NCBI RefSeq assembly: GCF_025989125.1
Contig: NZ_JAPDNR010000001.1
Location: forward strand, 2,276,301-2,340,300
Length of the DNA: 64,000 bases
Origin: Chitinophaga nivalis
GTDB taxonomy: Bacteria > Bacteroidota > Bacteroidia > Chitinophagales > Chitinophagaceae
Reading direction: 5' to 3'
Below are positions 54,924 through 64,000 of the stretch, piece by piece (positions within the stretch are counted from its first letter, which is position 1; every line of letters begins with the position of its first letter). The translations under genes were made by a program, and so were the position numbers. Under the pieces are notes generated by a model, which had not been told where the DNA came from, made no database searches, and was given only the letters and a program-made list of their open reading frames with translations.

Positions 54924-55487
54924 ATGAAAAATAAGTTTATAATCATCTCAAGAGAGGTAAACACTAATTATACTGGCATAGATGCTTGCGGAGATGAATG
55001 TTCAATGGTTGCATGGGCTGATTTGGATACTTGGAATAAGGAAAATCCTACCAGATCAATAGTATTGGAAGATAATGTTTTGATTTATCAGACAGAGAAT
55101 AATGCCTGTTTAAGAGCGTATTATGCCTGGTTGAAAAGAAGGGGAACCAGCAAGAATACAAAGTTGTTATATTTTGAAATAGTTGATACTACTGTGGTTG
55201 ATGACTTTTCAATGGAGGCTTTCGGGTTTTTAGGATATGATTGTGTATACATTGAAAATGACTATGCGGAAAGTATTTTATTTTCGACAGTTTACAACGA
55301 GATGAAAGAAGGTACGTCTGTATTTGAATGTTCCTTAAATGAAAACGGCTTATTTCCTGATTTATCAATAGCGGGTCAATACCTATCTTACAGAGAACAT
55401 TTGAATCCTGAGATCCAGAATATTGAGACTGCATATGAAGGCGTGAAATTAGATTTGGTCGCCGTTTTTTGCTTTGAAGATGAATGA
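54924..55487 (+). CDS. Hypothetical protein, probable orphan immunity protein
   Basis: 187 residues, acidic, cytoplasmic. It starts MKNKFIIISREVNTNYTGIDACGDECSMVAW and contains a YYAWLKRRG block. Family not recognised. Member of the second island. Confidence 0.45.
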   Translation: MKNKFIIISREVNTNYTGIDACGDECSMVAWADLDTWNKENPTRSIVLEDNVLIYQTENNACLRAYYAWLKRRGTSKNTKLLYFEIVDTTVVDDFSMEAFGFLGYDCVYIENDYAESILFSTVYNEMKEGTSVFECSLNENGLFPDLSIAGQYLSYREHLNPEIQNIETAYEGVKLDLVAVFCFEDE

Positions 55488-55542
55488 GTATTTTAGATGG
55501 ATATTAGATAAACAATTTACCACCCACTAAACCTCACCATCT

Positions 55543-55833
55543 ATGATGTATATAAAAGTCCTTTGGATCCATGAGGAAGACACTGATCCGGTATGGCTCT
55601 ATAGCGAGATAGATGAGAAAATGTATGAAGTACGAAAGGTGGAGGTATACGCCGATGATAGTTTTGGATTTGCCGGCGCAGGAATGGAGTTTGGAGGCAC
55701 GATGCTGGGAGAGGTACCAGTGCCGGATATCGAGGAAATAGCCCAGGACCCTGCCTTTATCCCTACAGCGATTATGCAGGAAGAATTTGAGCGGGTATGG
55801 GAACAGTATACGAATTTTCTTAACAACGGATAA
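55543..55833 (+). CDS. DUF6881 family protein
   Basis: 96 residues. YIKVLWIHEEDTDPVWLYSEIDEKMYEVRKVEVYADDSFGFAG, then LGEVPVPDIEEIAQDPAFIPTAIMQEEFERVW, is the DUF6881 pattern end to end. These proteins are common in toxin/immunity neighbourhoods, so an immunity role is plausible. GC content is higher than in the rest of the island. Followed directly by a terminator. Confidence 0.8.
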   Translation: MMYIKVLWIHEEDTDPVWLYSEIDEKMYEVRKVEVYADDSFGFAGAGMEFGGTMLGEVPVPDIEEIAQDPAFIPTAIMQEEFERVWEQYTNFLNNG

Positions 55834-55834
55834 C

Positions 55835-55864
55835 AAAAATGGCCGGTAGATACCGGCCATTTTT
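55835..55864. terminator. Bidirectional terminator
   Basis: A perfect 14-bp stem (55835-55848 with 55851-55864) with a 2-base centre and A/T runs on both sides. It separates the island from the convergent DUF4374 gene. Confidence 0.8.
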
Positions 55865-55886
55865 TATTACTATGGATAAGGATTGT

Positions 55887-57134
55887 TTATAAACGATCAG
55901 AGAGATTACCCAAACCGGTAACGGCTTTGATACCATCCAGTTCCAGTCCTCTTTTAGCACTGTTGGTAGCAGGATCAATTTCATAGATCACGCTTTTGGT
56001 GCTGCTTTCCGGTAATGCGATGTAACCTTTACCACCATGAGAGAATAATGGGAAGTCATATGCTTCGTAAGCTATTTTGGCAGAGATGCCGCTCACCCAG
56101 GTGAAAGACTTATCTACCACGTTAACGATCGCCACTTTAGCGCCTTCACTTTCAGCTTTAGCTTCATCCCGGCTTACCATCAGCAGCAGGAATTTGTTGT
56201 TGCCTACGTATTTGCCGTAGTGGATACGCATGCCTTTGGCAGCAGCTTCCACATCATAGTAGTAGGATTTATCAAATTCGTTGTTGGTGATTTTCAGGAA
56301 GGCAGAGTGGTTGTTGGCGGTAGTGGTTTCACCATTGGAGAAAGCATAGATATCGCCGTTTTCTGTCTGTCCGAGACCGGTACCGGTGTAGTAGCGGCCG
56401 ATGTAAGGCATACGGTCGTCGGAGATGGTTTTAACGAAGTTCATGTCTTTATCGAACACGGATACAAACGCTACGTTTCTGTAGTCCTGTGGATCTTTAT
56501 CGCCGGTGCCGCCATAGGTAGGTGCGTATACTGCGTAGATGAAGTTACCGTATTCAAAGAAGCCATAGATAAAAGCATAGTAGTTAGCCAGGCGTTTACC
56601 TTTATAGTCGATCATGATTTGGGAGAAAGCCCGGTCTTTTTCTACTTTATTGGTAGAAGTATTGATCCAGTAAGCGGTACCGGTGGTCGTCAGGGATCTG
56701 CCAATGTTATATGCCAGCAGGTACTGATTGTTTTTAAATGGCAGGAATACGTTGACGGATTTTACGGAGAAAGAGCTTACCTGGTCCAGTTTACCGTTGT
56801 TGTTCAGTTGGTATACTTCGGTGAAGCCATCGTTGCCGCGGTTGTATTTGAAGCAGAATGCTTTGTTGTTCAGGATGTGCAGGGTAGAACCGTTGGTTTC
56901 CCGACCATTGCCTTTTACGCTGATGGTGCCACTGGTGAGCTGGTCGGTGGTAAACAGGTAGGTTTTATCCTGCTCTGCTACTGCTGCCGTACCGGAAACA
57001 ATGAATTTGCTGGTAGCGCCGGGGGTAGTAGGTGTTGTTGGCGTACCGGTATCATCCGACTTGCTTTTGGAGCAGGAGAAGAGAACAGCAGTAGAGAACA
57101 ACGCACCGTAACAGAGTAGTTTTACTTTTTTCAT
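55887..57134 (-). CDS. DUF4374 lipoprotein of TonB-receptor operon
   Basis: 415 residues with lipoprotein signal (LFSTAVLFSC, Cys21) and a T/P linker. The body is a run of beta blades (KFIVSGTAAVAEQDKTYLFTTDQL, HILNNKAFCFKYNRGNDGFTEVYQLNNNGKL) typical of DUF4374, thought to form a propeller. It lies 22 bases after the TonB receptor on the same strand, the usual arrangement in Bacteroidota iron/siderophore loci. Probably a surface or periplasmic partner of that receptor. Confidence 0.88.
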   Translation of the reverse strand: MKKVKLLCYGALFSTAVLFSCSKSKSDDTGTPTTPTTPGATSKFIVSGTAAVAEQDKTYLFTTDQLTSGTISVKGNGRETNGSTLHILNNKAFCFKYNRGNDGFTEVYQLNNNGKLDQVSSFSVKSVNVFLPFKNNQYLLAYNIGRSLTTTGTAYWINTSTNKVEKDRAFSQIMIDYKGKRLANYYAFIYGFFEYGNFIYAVYAPTYGGTGDKDPQDYRNVAFVSVFDKDMNFVKTISDDRMPYIGRYYTGTGLGQTENGDIYAFSNGETTTANNHSAFLKITNNEFDKSYYYDVEAAAKGMRIHYGKYVGNNKFLLLMVSRDEAKAESEGAKVAIVNVVDKSFTWVSGISAKIAYEAYDFPLFSHGGKGYIALPESSTKSVIYEIDPATNSAKRGLELDGIKAVTGLGNLSDRL

Positions 57135-57156
57135 ATATTATATTTTGATAGTGATA

Positions 57157-59571
57157 TTATTTCTGATGGAATAAGAAGTAGCGTAATTTGATGTTGAATG
57201 CACGGCTGGCTTTCTGTAGTTTGAAGTGATCATACAGCAGGGCATCCGTTAAGTTGAGGCATTCGAAGTTGACGTTGTATTTGCCGCCACCAAAGCTGTA
57301 CAGCAGGCTGGCGCCATGATTCCACTGGGTAGGGATCGTAATTTTAGTCTCCTCTTCTCCCAGGCTGGGCCATCCCTCAAAATAAGCGTGCACGTATTGC
57401 AGGGTATAGTTGAGGGTCAGGAAATCTTTTTTACCAAACAGTTGATGGAACGTGTAGGAAGCATCTGCGTTGCCAAACATATAGGGTATGTTGGGCAGGC
57501 GGTCTTTGTATACCAGGCTGACACCACTGGCGGCTTTTCCGTCTTCGTATTTGGTCTGATTGATCAGATGCTGGTAGCTAAAGTTGGCGCCTACACGCAG
57601 TTTGTTTTTGTAGGCATATTGTACGCTGGCTTCCACTCCTTTGTTATCCACATCGCGGAGGTTCACCATTTGTTGTATGGTATAGGCAGAACCTTTAGCC
57701 AAGCTAGGCCGGATGAAGTCTTTGGAGTAGCGGTAGAGTATACCGGCGTCGATGATGAGGCGATGTACTTTATTGAACGTAGGGGAGTAGATCACGCCCA
57801 GGTTGATGTTTTCGCTGCTTTCCGGTTTCAGGTCAATGTTGCCGGTGAGGGTGTTTACGTTACCAAATAATTCGCTGCTGCCAGGTACACGGATACCATG
57901 TTCATATGACGCTCTTAACTGGAGGTCACTTTTCAGGAAGTAGGTAGAGGCCATGCCATAGCCGGTAGCAGAAAAACTGTTTTCACGCCAGTCATAGTCT
58001 TCCCGTTGCGGATTGTCTTTCCCTTTTACGTTGAGGAAGGAGCGGCTGAACTGGCGATAGTTTTTCGCGAAGGCGGTGATATTCCATTTGTCGGAATAAT
58101 CAAAGCGGTAAGCCAGTCCGATGACGTTTTTACGTACAGTACGTGGCCGTTCGAGGTATACATCGCTTTCGTTGAGGAGGTCCTCACCGGTACGCCTGAA
58201 CGTAGTATAGGTATTGTTGAGTACCACGGAGTGATGATCGTTGATACGGTAGCTGAGGTTACCGGAGAACATACCGTTGTTGTCTTTGTAGCGGTAGTTC
58301 ATACGGCTTCTTTCCCCGCCTTTTCTGGTAGGGTCGTTGGCAGTGTGGTCTTTTACGACTTCGCCAAGCCAGTTATATTCTTTGAATACGGTATCGATGG
58401 TTTGTTCATTACCCAGGTTGTAGTTGGCGTTGACGGTGAGGCTCAGGCCTTTCAGTCCCAGATCTTTTTTGATGTATTTCAGGGAAGGAATGAGGATGTT
58501 GCCTTTCGCTAACCGTTGTCCGTATACGTCTTCCATGGTGGCGCCGTTTTGCAGCTGGGATTCGCTTTTGCCGAGGTTCACGCCCAACATGAGCTGATCG
58601 GCCCATTTCTTTTTACGAACGCCTACGCCGAGTATCAGCATTTCGTTGTGGTACCGGTCGTGGAAGCGGCGGGCACGTACTTTTTCCACGGTGCCGAAGC
58701 GGTCTACCGGTGTTTCGGATTCGATCCAGTAGTTGTTGTCGGAGTAGTTCTGATAGGCATTCACCTGGAGTACAAAGCCGGATTTGGTGTGCAGGCCGAA
58801 GTTTACGGAAGACTTATGTGTGTTGAAGGAACCAAAGGAATAGGAGGCGTCGAGGTAATTGGTACGCTGACTGTTAGTGACGATGTTCACCGCGCCGCCG
58901 AGAGCATCTGCCCCCAGTGTTACCGGTACAGCGCCTTTATATACTTCAATTCTTTCTGCGAGGTTGATGGGGATATTGTTGATACCGAAGGAGCTGCCGA
59001 AGTTATCCATGGGGATACCGTCGATGAAAAACTTTACCTGGTTGCCGCTGAAACCGTTCAGGGAGAAGTCGATATTGGAGCCGAGGCCGCCGGATTCCCG
59101 TACACGTACGCCGGGCACATAGCTAAGGGCATGGGCAATATCGAGGGTGGTGTTATGCAGTTTAACCGCGTCGATGGCCGTCACCTGATAAGCCTGGCGG
59201 GCTGCTTTCCTGGTTTCCGACATCGCTTCCACATTTACTTCTTTGATGTGTTGCGTGTGTGGGCGAAGTACGAGGTCCTGTTGCAGGGTACCGGGTGTTA
59301 CTACAATGGAAAAAGGCGCATAGCCCACTGCATTGATTTGTAAGGTGATTTTTTCACCAGGCAAACCAGTGAATTGGTAGTGGCCTTTTTCATCTGCAGT
59401 GGTACCGCGTTTGGCGCCTTTCAGCAGGATGGTCACCTTGGGAACAGGTTGCCCGTTATGGTCTCTGACAGTGCCGGAAAGCGTGCCTGGTTGTTGTGCG
59501 ATAACAGATCCCGGCGTAAAACAGTACAGGGATATAATCAATACAAGGGAAGTAAAAAGATGACGATACAC
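57157..59571 (-). CDS. TonB-dependent outer-membrane receptor
   Basis: 804 residues. Signal peptide to about residue 25 (VIAQQ), carboxypeptidase-regulatory-like domain (about 30-110, LSGTVRDHNGQPVPKVTILLKGAKRGTTADEKGHYQFTGLPGE), plug (about 130-235, VRESGGLGSNIDFSLNGFSGNQVKFFIDGIPMDNFG, AVPVTLGADALGGAVNIVT) and barrel to the end. With DUF4374 and an AraC regulator it looks like a siderophore or heme receptor, although the exact ligand cannot be read. No STN domain. Confidence 0.92.
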   Translation of the reverse strand: MYRHLFTSLVLIISLYCFTPGSVIAQQPGTLSGTVRDHNGQPVPKVTILLKGAKRGTTADEKGHYQFTGLPGEKITLQINAVGYAPFSIVVTPGTLQQDLVLRPHTQHIKEVNVEAMSETRKAARQAYQVTAIDAVKLHNTTLDIAHALSYVPGVRVRESGGLGSNIDFSLNGFSGNQVKFFIDGIPMDNFGSSFGINNIPINLAERIEVYKGAVPVTLGADALGGAVNIVTNSQRTNYLDASYSFGSFNTHKSSVNFGLHTKSGFVLQVNAYQNYSDNNYWIESETPVDRFGTVEKVRARRFHDRYHNEMLILGVGVRKKKWADQLMLGVNLGKSESQLQNGATMEDVYGQRLAKGNILIPSLKYIKKDLGLKGLSLTVNANYNLGNEQTIDTVFKEYNWLGEVVKDHTANDPTRKGGERSRMNYRYKDNNGMFSGNLSYRINDHHSVVLNNTYTTFRRTGEDLLNESDVYLERPRTVRKNVIGLAYRFDYSDKWNITAFAKNYRQFSRSFLNVKGKDNPQREDYDWRENSFSATGYGMASTYFLKSDLQLRASYEHGIRVPGSSELFGNVNTLTGNIDLKPESSENINLGVIYSPTFNKVHRLIIDAGILYRYSKDFIRPSLAKGSAYTIQQMVNLRDVDNKGVEASVQYAYKNKLRVGANFSYQHLINQTKYEDGKAASGVSLVYKDRLPNIPYMFGNADASYTFHQLFGKKDFLTLNYTLQYVHAYFEGWPSLGEEETKITIPTQWNHGASLLYSFGGGKYNVNFECLNLTDALLYDHFKLQKASRAFNIKLRYFLFHQK

Positions 59572-59604
59572 TTATTTTTAAATTTAAAATGAGCTGTGAT
59601 GTAT

Positions 59605-59626
59605 GGGCACAGCATAGGCTGTGCCC
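59605..59626 (-). promoter_or_regulatory. Hairpin in the TonB-receptor leader
   Basis: A perfect 9-bp GC-rich stem (59605-59613 with 59618-59626) and 4-base loop lie 34 bases before the start codon. A possible -7 element (TAACTTTG on the minus strand, 59667-59660) lies upstream, so the hairpin would be in the 5' leader. It could modulate translation. Confidence 0.35.
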
Positions 59627-59741
59627 CTGTAATGGAATGCTTGCTGTTGTTTGCGGATGCAAAGTTAAAGGAGGGTTGTCCGGCGGCTGCGATGAACGAC
59701 GGAGCGTTTTCGATGAAAAAAGGAGTAATTGACCGTAAAGG

Positions 59742-60719
59742 CTAACGTAGCTTACTGGGCAGGATGCCGAAATGTTTTTTGAAGGCCGCAGAAAAATTGG
59801 TGGCGTCGTTGTAGCCCATCATGGCGGCTACCTGATTCACATTGTGTTCCTGGCTGAGCAATAGTTTGCGGGCTTCTTCCATTTTTACCTGATTCAGATA
59901 CCCGAATACGGTGGTGCCAAAAACTTTCTTGAATGATTTCTTGAGATTAAATTCATTGGTGCCGATCTGGTGGGCCAGGTCTATCAGCGAACAGGGATTG
60001 GTAAGATTATGCAGGATGATGTCTTTTGCTTCATGCATGCGGTCAATTTCACTTTTGCGTAACCCTGTGCAGACAGGGTTTTGCGACAACATTTCATATT
60101 GCTCCAGTTGCAGCATGAGTAGTTCGATGATCCGTGCTTCGATGAGCATTTTTTTATAGGATCCTGTACGCTGATTGTGGATGATCTCCTGCAGGATGTT
60201 GCGCATGGCGGGTGTGACCGGCATGTTATACTGACTCAGGGTAGCTATTTGTTCCCGTTCCAGCTGACTGTGAAAATGATTGAATACTTTTTGCAGCGGA
60301 ATATACTTCCGGAAGAAGGCCAGCGGAAGAATGATTTCGATATACTCCTGGTTGTTGCCGGGCGCCCAGCTGCTATAGCTGTTGAGGCGGGGAAAACAAA
60401 TGATGTTGTGTTGATTGAACTGAAAGTTGATATCCGGCGTAGTACCTTTTTCCATGGCAAAGAGGAAGTTGGCACACAGGTTAAACATCAGCTGGAGGGA
60501 AGGCGTATCGGTATATACACGATAGTCGATGCCTTGCTCGCTGTCGATGTTAACATAATAAAGGTAGATCTCATCTACCTTTATCACTTTGTTGGTATCT
60601 TTTACGCCTGCTGCATACGATATCCGGTCTATCTCTACTATATCATTTTCTTCATGAATATTAAAATCATCATTAAATATAATTCCCTGTGGTTTAACAC
60701 TTTCTATCTCCAAAATCAT
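59742..60719 (-). CDS. AraC-family transcriptional regulator (PchR-like)
   Basis: 325 residues. The C-terminal AraC DNA-binding domain (about 225-325) has both helix-turn-helix units (CSLIDLAHQIGTNEFNLKKSFKKVFG, NVNQVAAMMGYNDATNFSAAFKKHFGILPSKLR). The N-terminal effector part (about 1-210) lacks a cupin motif and resembles the PchR/YbtA-type regulators found beside siderophore receptors. It likely controls the receptor/DUF4374 operon. Confidence 0.88.
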   Translation of the reverse strand: MILEIESVKPQGIIFNDDFNIHEENDIVEIDRISYAAGVKDTNKVIKVDEIYLYYVNIDSEQGIDYRVYTDTPSLQLMFNLCANFLFAMEKGTTPDINFQFNQHNIICFPRLNSYSSWAPGNNQEYIEIILPLAFFRKYIPLQKVFNHFHSQLEREQIATLSQYNMPVTPAMRNILQEIIHNQRTGSYKKMLIEARIIELLMLQLEQYEMLSQNPVCTGLRKSEIDRMHEAKDIILHNLTNPCSLIDLAHQIGTNEFNLKKSFKKVFGTTVFGYLNQVKMEEARKLLLSQEHNVNQVAAMMGYNDATNFSAAFKKHFGILPSKLR

Positions 60720-60947
60720 AAGCGCATTTTTGCTCTTTCACCTCGCTACGTGGCTTCATGTACAGTTCAGTGCCAGCAAAGTAAAGTAAAACCTAAACCG
60801 GGATTTTCACGTGTCGGAAAAAATGACAATGACATGAAGTTGATCAAAAAGGGAAAAATGCTGTAATGCTTACTGGTGAATGGTTTGGGCGGGTATTTTT
60901 AATAGGAATATCGATCCGGGAAAATTTATAATGGGTCTGATTGCTTG

Positions 60948-61847
60948 TCATCCGCGCTCTTTTATGGCTACCAGTTCCTGCGCTGCTTTAAGCTGTGCAG
61001 CCGTAACTTTTGTTTTATCATACACCAGATAAATGGTATTGGTAGTAGGTATAAATCCTTTCCATACGGCTGTTAGTTGTTTGGCCTTTATCATTTCTGT
61101 GGCGAGGTAACTGGCGGTGATGGTCATGCCTTTACCATAGCGGATGGCTTGCAGAATGGTATTCATATCGGCAATAATAAACTGCGGTCTGATAGCGGGT
61201 CGCTTTTTAAAGTTCTCGAGCCAGAAGCGGCGAATGATGGCCAGGTCGCTGCTGTAGGCATACCAGGGCTGTGCCAGCAACCAGTTTTCAATTTTGTCGA
61301 TGGCTTGTTTCCGGATCAGGTTTTTCAGCGGGGTAATGTCCAGGCCGGGATGGGCTACCAGTATAAAGGCTTCTGATAATATCGGCTCATAGGTAAGGTG
61401 TGGATCAGTAATCTGCTGAGTGGCAATTACGAAGTCCAATTCTCCTTTTTGCAGCTGGCGGATCAGGTCTTTGGTTAGTCCAAAAGTAACGAGCAGGTGA
61501 GCCGCTGTTTTAGCTACGTTGCGCGATAATACGGTATGAAAAAATTCCTGTACAGCGCCTATGTGTATGGTGGGCAGCAGGGGCGTGGCGCAGCGATGGC
61601 GAAAGTCAGTTTCTACATTCTCCAGCTTTTCCAATGGTTCTACTACCTGTGTATAAAACAGTTTGCCGTAATCTGTAGGGAGCAGCTTGGGTTTACGTTC
61701 AAAGAGTTGTTTACCTACATGTACTTCCAGCGCAGCCAGATGCTGACTCACATTCGGCTGTGAAATAAAGAGTGCTTTGGAAGCAGCCGTCAGCGAACCG
61801 GTTTGGTATACGGCTTTAAAAGTGCGGTACCACTCGAGATTTACCAT
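60948..61847 (-). CDS. LysR-family transcriptional regulator
   Basis: 299 residues. N-terminal winged helix (about 1-60, WYRTFKAVYQTGSLTAASKALFISQPNVSQHLAALE) and a substrate-binding domain (about 88-295, IHIGAVQEFFHTVLSRNV, GELDFVIATQQITDPHL). It is divergent from the hydrolase gene at 61959, the classic LysR layout, so it probably controls the hydrolase and MFS exporter. Confidence 0.93.
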   Translation of the reverse strand: MVNLEWYRTFKAVYQTGSLTAASKALFISQPNVSQHLAALEVHVGKQLFERKPKLLPTDYGKLFYTQVVEPLEKLENVETDFRHRCATPLLPTIHIGAVQEFFHTVLSRNVAKTAAHLLVTFGLTKDLIRQLQKGELDFVIATQQITDPHLTYEPILSEAFILVAHPGLDITPLKNLIRKQAIDKIENWLLAQPWYAYSSDLAIIRRFWLENFKKRPAIRPQFIIADMNTILQAIRYGKGMTITASYLATEMIKAKQLTAVWKGFIPTTNTIYLVYDKTKVTAAQLKAAQELVAIKERG

Positions 61848-61958
61848 AGCATGAAGGTATAAATATTTTTATGAAGGAGGATAAATCGTATTATTTTCTT
61901 TATGTAGATGATTGTGCCAGATTGCAGGCATATTTTTTTAATTAAGCAGGAAGATAAT

Positions 61959-62903
61959 ATGGAAGCAACGATGCAATTGCCGCAGGAAGTACAGGCGGCC
62001 CTGGATTTTATTGGCCGTATCGGCGACACCTTGCCGGCATATGATAATGACATGATCACCGGGCGTCATTTTTACCGGGAATTTATCACCCTGGCAGGAC
62101 CTGCCGAAGCGGTGCATCATATAGAAGACCGGTTGCTGGCCGGGATACCGGTACGCATGTACCGGCCAGCTGCCACACCGGATTTGCCGGTGGTCGTATA
62201 CTTCCATGGCGGCTGGTTTTATCTCGGTGATCTCGACACCCACGACCGGCCGCTGCGGGCGTTGGCGAATGCAGCAGGCTGTGTGGTGATCGCAGTGGAT
62301 TATGGACTGGCGCCGGAGCGGCCTTTCCCGGCTGGTATACAGGATGCGTGGGCGGTGTTGCAGGCCGTGGCAGCGGAAGCTACAGCACTGGGTGTTGATA
62401 GCCAACGTATAGCCGTTGCCGGCGACAGTGCCGGTGGCGCACTGGCAGCAGTAGTAGCCCGGCGCGCCGTGCAGGAAGGCGGCCCGCAGATAACATTGCA
62501 GGTGCTGGTATATCCGGTAACGGATGCCGCATTGGATGCCCCTTCGTGGAAAACATTTGCCAACGGACCTAACCTGGATCTGGCCGGCGCTATCATCGCC
62601 TGGGACCTCTATGTACCGGATAAGGTGGCCCGCCTGCATCCGGATGTATCGCCGCTGCGGGCAACGGATCTCACCGGCTTGCCGCCGGCGCTGGTCATCA
62701 CGGCAGAATATGATCCGCTGCGGGATGAAGGGCTGGCGTATGCGCAGGCATTAAAGGCCGCTGGTGTAGCAGTACAGTCTTCGCTGTACAAAGGAATGAT
62801 ACACGGATTTTTCCAGATGGGCGGTGTGATTCCCGATGGTAAAAAAGCCATCGGGGAAGTAGCGGATACGCTCCGCCGGTATTTCTTCACCACAGCAGTA
62901 TAA
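61959..62903 (+). CDS. Alpha/beta hydrolase, HSL/type IV esterase family
   Basis: 314 residues from the ATG at 61959, preceded by AGGAAG; a frame from 61908 would add residues lacking similarity. Oxyanion motif HGGW (83-86, a variant of HGGG), nucleophile S157 in GDSAGG, acid D252 (EYDPLRDEG) and H282 (MIHGFF) form the complete catalytic triad. It would hydrolyse short-chain esters or amides. The neighbouring exporter and LysR suggest a detoxification or uptake module. Confidence 0.93.
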   Translation: MEATMQLPQEVQAALDFIGRIGDTLPAYDNDMITGRHFYREFITLAGPAEAVHHIEDRLLAGIPVRMYRPAATPDLPVVVYFHGGWFYLGDLDTHDRPLRALANAAGCVVIAVDYGLAPERPFPAGIQDAWAVLQAVAAEATALGVDSQRIAVAGDSAGGALAAVVARRAVQEGGPQITLQVLVYPVTDAALDAPSWKTFANGPNLDLAGAIIAWDLYVPDKVARLHPDVSPLRATDLTGLPPALVITAEYDPLRDEGLAYAQALKAAGVAVQSSLYKGMIHGFFQMGGVIPDGKKAIGEVADTLRRYFFTTAV

Positions 62904-62913
62904 TAGGGCCCGC

Positions 62914-64000
62914 ATGAAGAAGATAGCATATATCGGCAGTTTAGGGCTGATAGGGATCATTACAACGGAATTTGGCGTCATTGGCATCTTACCGCAGGTG
63001 GCCGCCTCGTATCATATCACCATCGACAAAGCCGGGCTGTTGTTAAGTGCATTTGCGATGGTGATAGCGCTGGCGGGCCCTGTTATGACCCTGGCTTTTT
63101 CCGGGTATAATCGTAAGACGGTGATGGCCGTGAGTTTGTCGCTGTTTGTAGTAACAGGCGTGGTATCGTTTTTGTCGCCGCCATTCTGGTTGTTGCTGGT
63201 GGTGCGTATGTTGCCGGCTTTTTTACAACCGGTGTATATCTCCACGGCCATTGCGGCAGCTACTGCGGCGGCAGATAAAAAAGCGGAACACAGGATGATG
63301 GCCATCGTGCTGGGAGGTATTGGCATAGCCACAATTACGACGGTGCCTTTTGCGACGTATATAGCGGGTATTACCAGCCGCTGGCAGGCTTCTTTTGTGG
63401 TGCAGACGGCGGTGAGTATACTGGCCTTACTGGCGGTGCTGCTGTTACTGCCCTCCATGCCGGTGAAGCAACGTATCGCATTCGGCAGTCAGCTGCGTAT
63501 CCTGCGGAAGCCGGTGTTTCTGGTGAGTGCAGGTGTGGTATGCGCGATGAATGCGGCGATGTTTACGACCTATAGCTATTTCGCAGATTACCTGGGCCAG
63601 GTATACGGGATGGATGCCCGTATGATCAGCAGTATGTTGCTGCTGTTCGGCGTGGCTGGCGTGATCGGTAATGTGGTGGCCGGAAAGGCGTTGGGCAAAA
63701 GTATTACCGGTACCACGGCCATCTGGCTGGTGGGACTGACGGTGATATCGGGCGGCATTTATTACGCCGGACAATTACCCCTGCTGACAGTGATACTCAT
63801 AACAGTATGGGGCGTCTTGCATACGCCCTGTTTCCTGACCGGCCAGGCCTACATGATAGCGGCCGCACCGGAGGCGCCGGAATTTGCCAACAGCCTGTCT
63901 ATTTCCTTTGGCAACCTGGGGATATCGGTGGGTACAGCCGTGAGTGGCTGGGTGATTGCGCAGTATGGCGTACAGCAGGCGCCTTGGAGTATGCTGGCTT
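62914..64000 (+). CDS. MFS transporter, 3' end cut by window edge
   Basis: 362 codons are open to the window end without a stop. Starts MKKIAYIGSLGLIGIITTEFGVIGILPQVA, with about 10-11 membrane helices visible and the loop SGYNRKTVMAVSL after helix 2. The opening FGVIGILPQVA resembles the arabinose-efflux (AraJ/YdhP) permease group of 12-helix drug/sugar exporters. Starts 10 bases after the hydrolase stop, so one operon. Confidence 0.88.
   Translation, partial: MKKIAYIGSLGLIGIITTEFGVIGILPQVAASYHITIDKAGLLLSAFAMVIALAGPVMTLAFSGYNRKTVMAVSLSLFVVTGVVSFLSPPFWLLLVVRMLPAFLQPVYISTAIAAATAAADKKAEHRMMAIVLGGIGIATITTVPFATYIAGITSRWQASFVVQTAVSILALLAVLLLLPSMPVKQRIAFGSQLRILRKPVFLVSAGVVCAMNAAMFTTYSYFADYLGQVYGMDARMISSMLLLFGVAGVIGNVVAGKALGKSITGTTAIWLVGLTVISGGIYYAGQLPLLTVILITVWGVLHTPCFLTGQAYMIAAAPEAPEFANSLSISFGNLGISVGTAVSGWVIAQYGVQQAPWSMLA

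Noticed and set aside
56220..57119. 299-codon plus-strand frame opposite the DUF4374 gene
   Set aside because: The DUF4374 reading has a lipoprotein signal and family motifs; the opposite frame is V/F/G-rich without motifs.
58516..59343. 275-codon plus-strand frame opposite the TonB receptor
   Set aside because: The receptor frame carries plug and barrel motifs, so this is a shadow ORF.

Overview
The window looks like chromosomal DNA from a Chitinophaga-like member of the Bacteroidota. Evidence: the FecI-type sigma / FecR / SusC / SusD set, DUF4374 beside a TonB-dependent receptor, RHS proteins of the Bacteroidota type, core-gene base composition near 50 % GC, and several promoters fitting the TTTG / TAnnTTTG pattern of this phylum. 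No tRNA, rRNA, CRISPR array or intact insertion sequence was seen. Both edges cut a gene: a DUF2851 protein on the left and an MFS transporter on the right.

Region 1 (1-13.9 kb) is ordinary chromosome: DUF2851, OsmC peroxidase-like protein, an outer-membrane barrel, lipoyl synthase (lipA), a three-gene RND efflux operon (TolC-like channel, lipoprotein adaptor, AcrB-like pump), SdpI-like membrane protein, AsmA-like protein and the tRNA methyltransferase trmH.

Region 2 (13.9-35.1 kb) is the most striking part. Six tightly packed genes run left to right: an outer-membrane barrel with periplasmic coiled coils, a small Fn3-like exported protein, a 2135-residue SpvB/RHS-like protein with PA14 and DUF5977 domains, two small exported proteins, and a 2913-residue RHS protein whose C-terminus is an ADP-ribosyltransferase-like toxin. 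A 111-residue immunity candidate overlaps the toxin stop by ATGA. I read this as a polymorphic toxin with its own export and encapsulation partners.

Region 3 (35.1-41.7 kb) is AT-rich and holds a row of small unrelated genes, several of them lipoproteins or exported, most likely orphan immunity genes. Many are preceded by short out-of-use reading frames that end on or near the next start codon, as the intact toxin does. Two of these still resemble the RHS core. This looks like a record of past toxin cassettes displaced downstream.

Region 4 (41.9-51.3 kb) returns to chromosomal composition: topoisomerase IB, then an ECF sigma / FecR / SusC / SusD / TlpA-like nutrient-uptake operon. Two tandem hairpins with different stems but the same 7-base loop lie between fecR and susC.

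Region 5 (51.5-55.9 kb) is a second AT-rich immunity island (Imm35, DUF2185/Imm33-like, DUF6881 and unknowns) with no toxin gene beside it.

Region 6 (55.9-64 kb) holds a TonB receptor / DUF4374 operon with an AraC regulator, then a LysR regulator divergent from an alpha/beta hydrolase and an MFS exporter.
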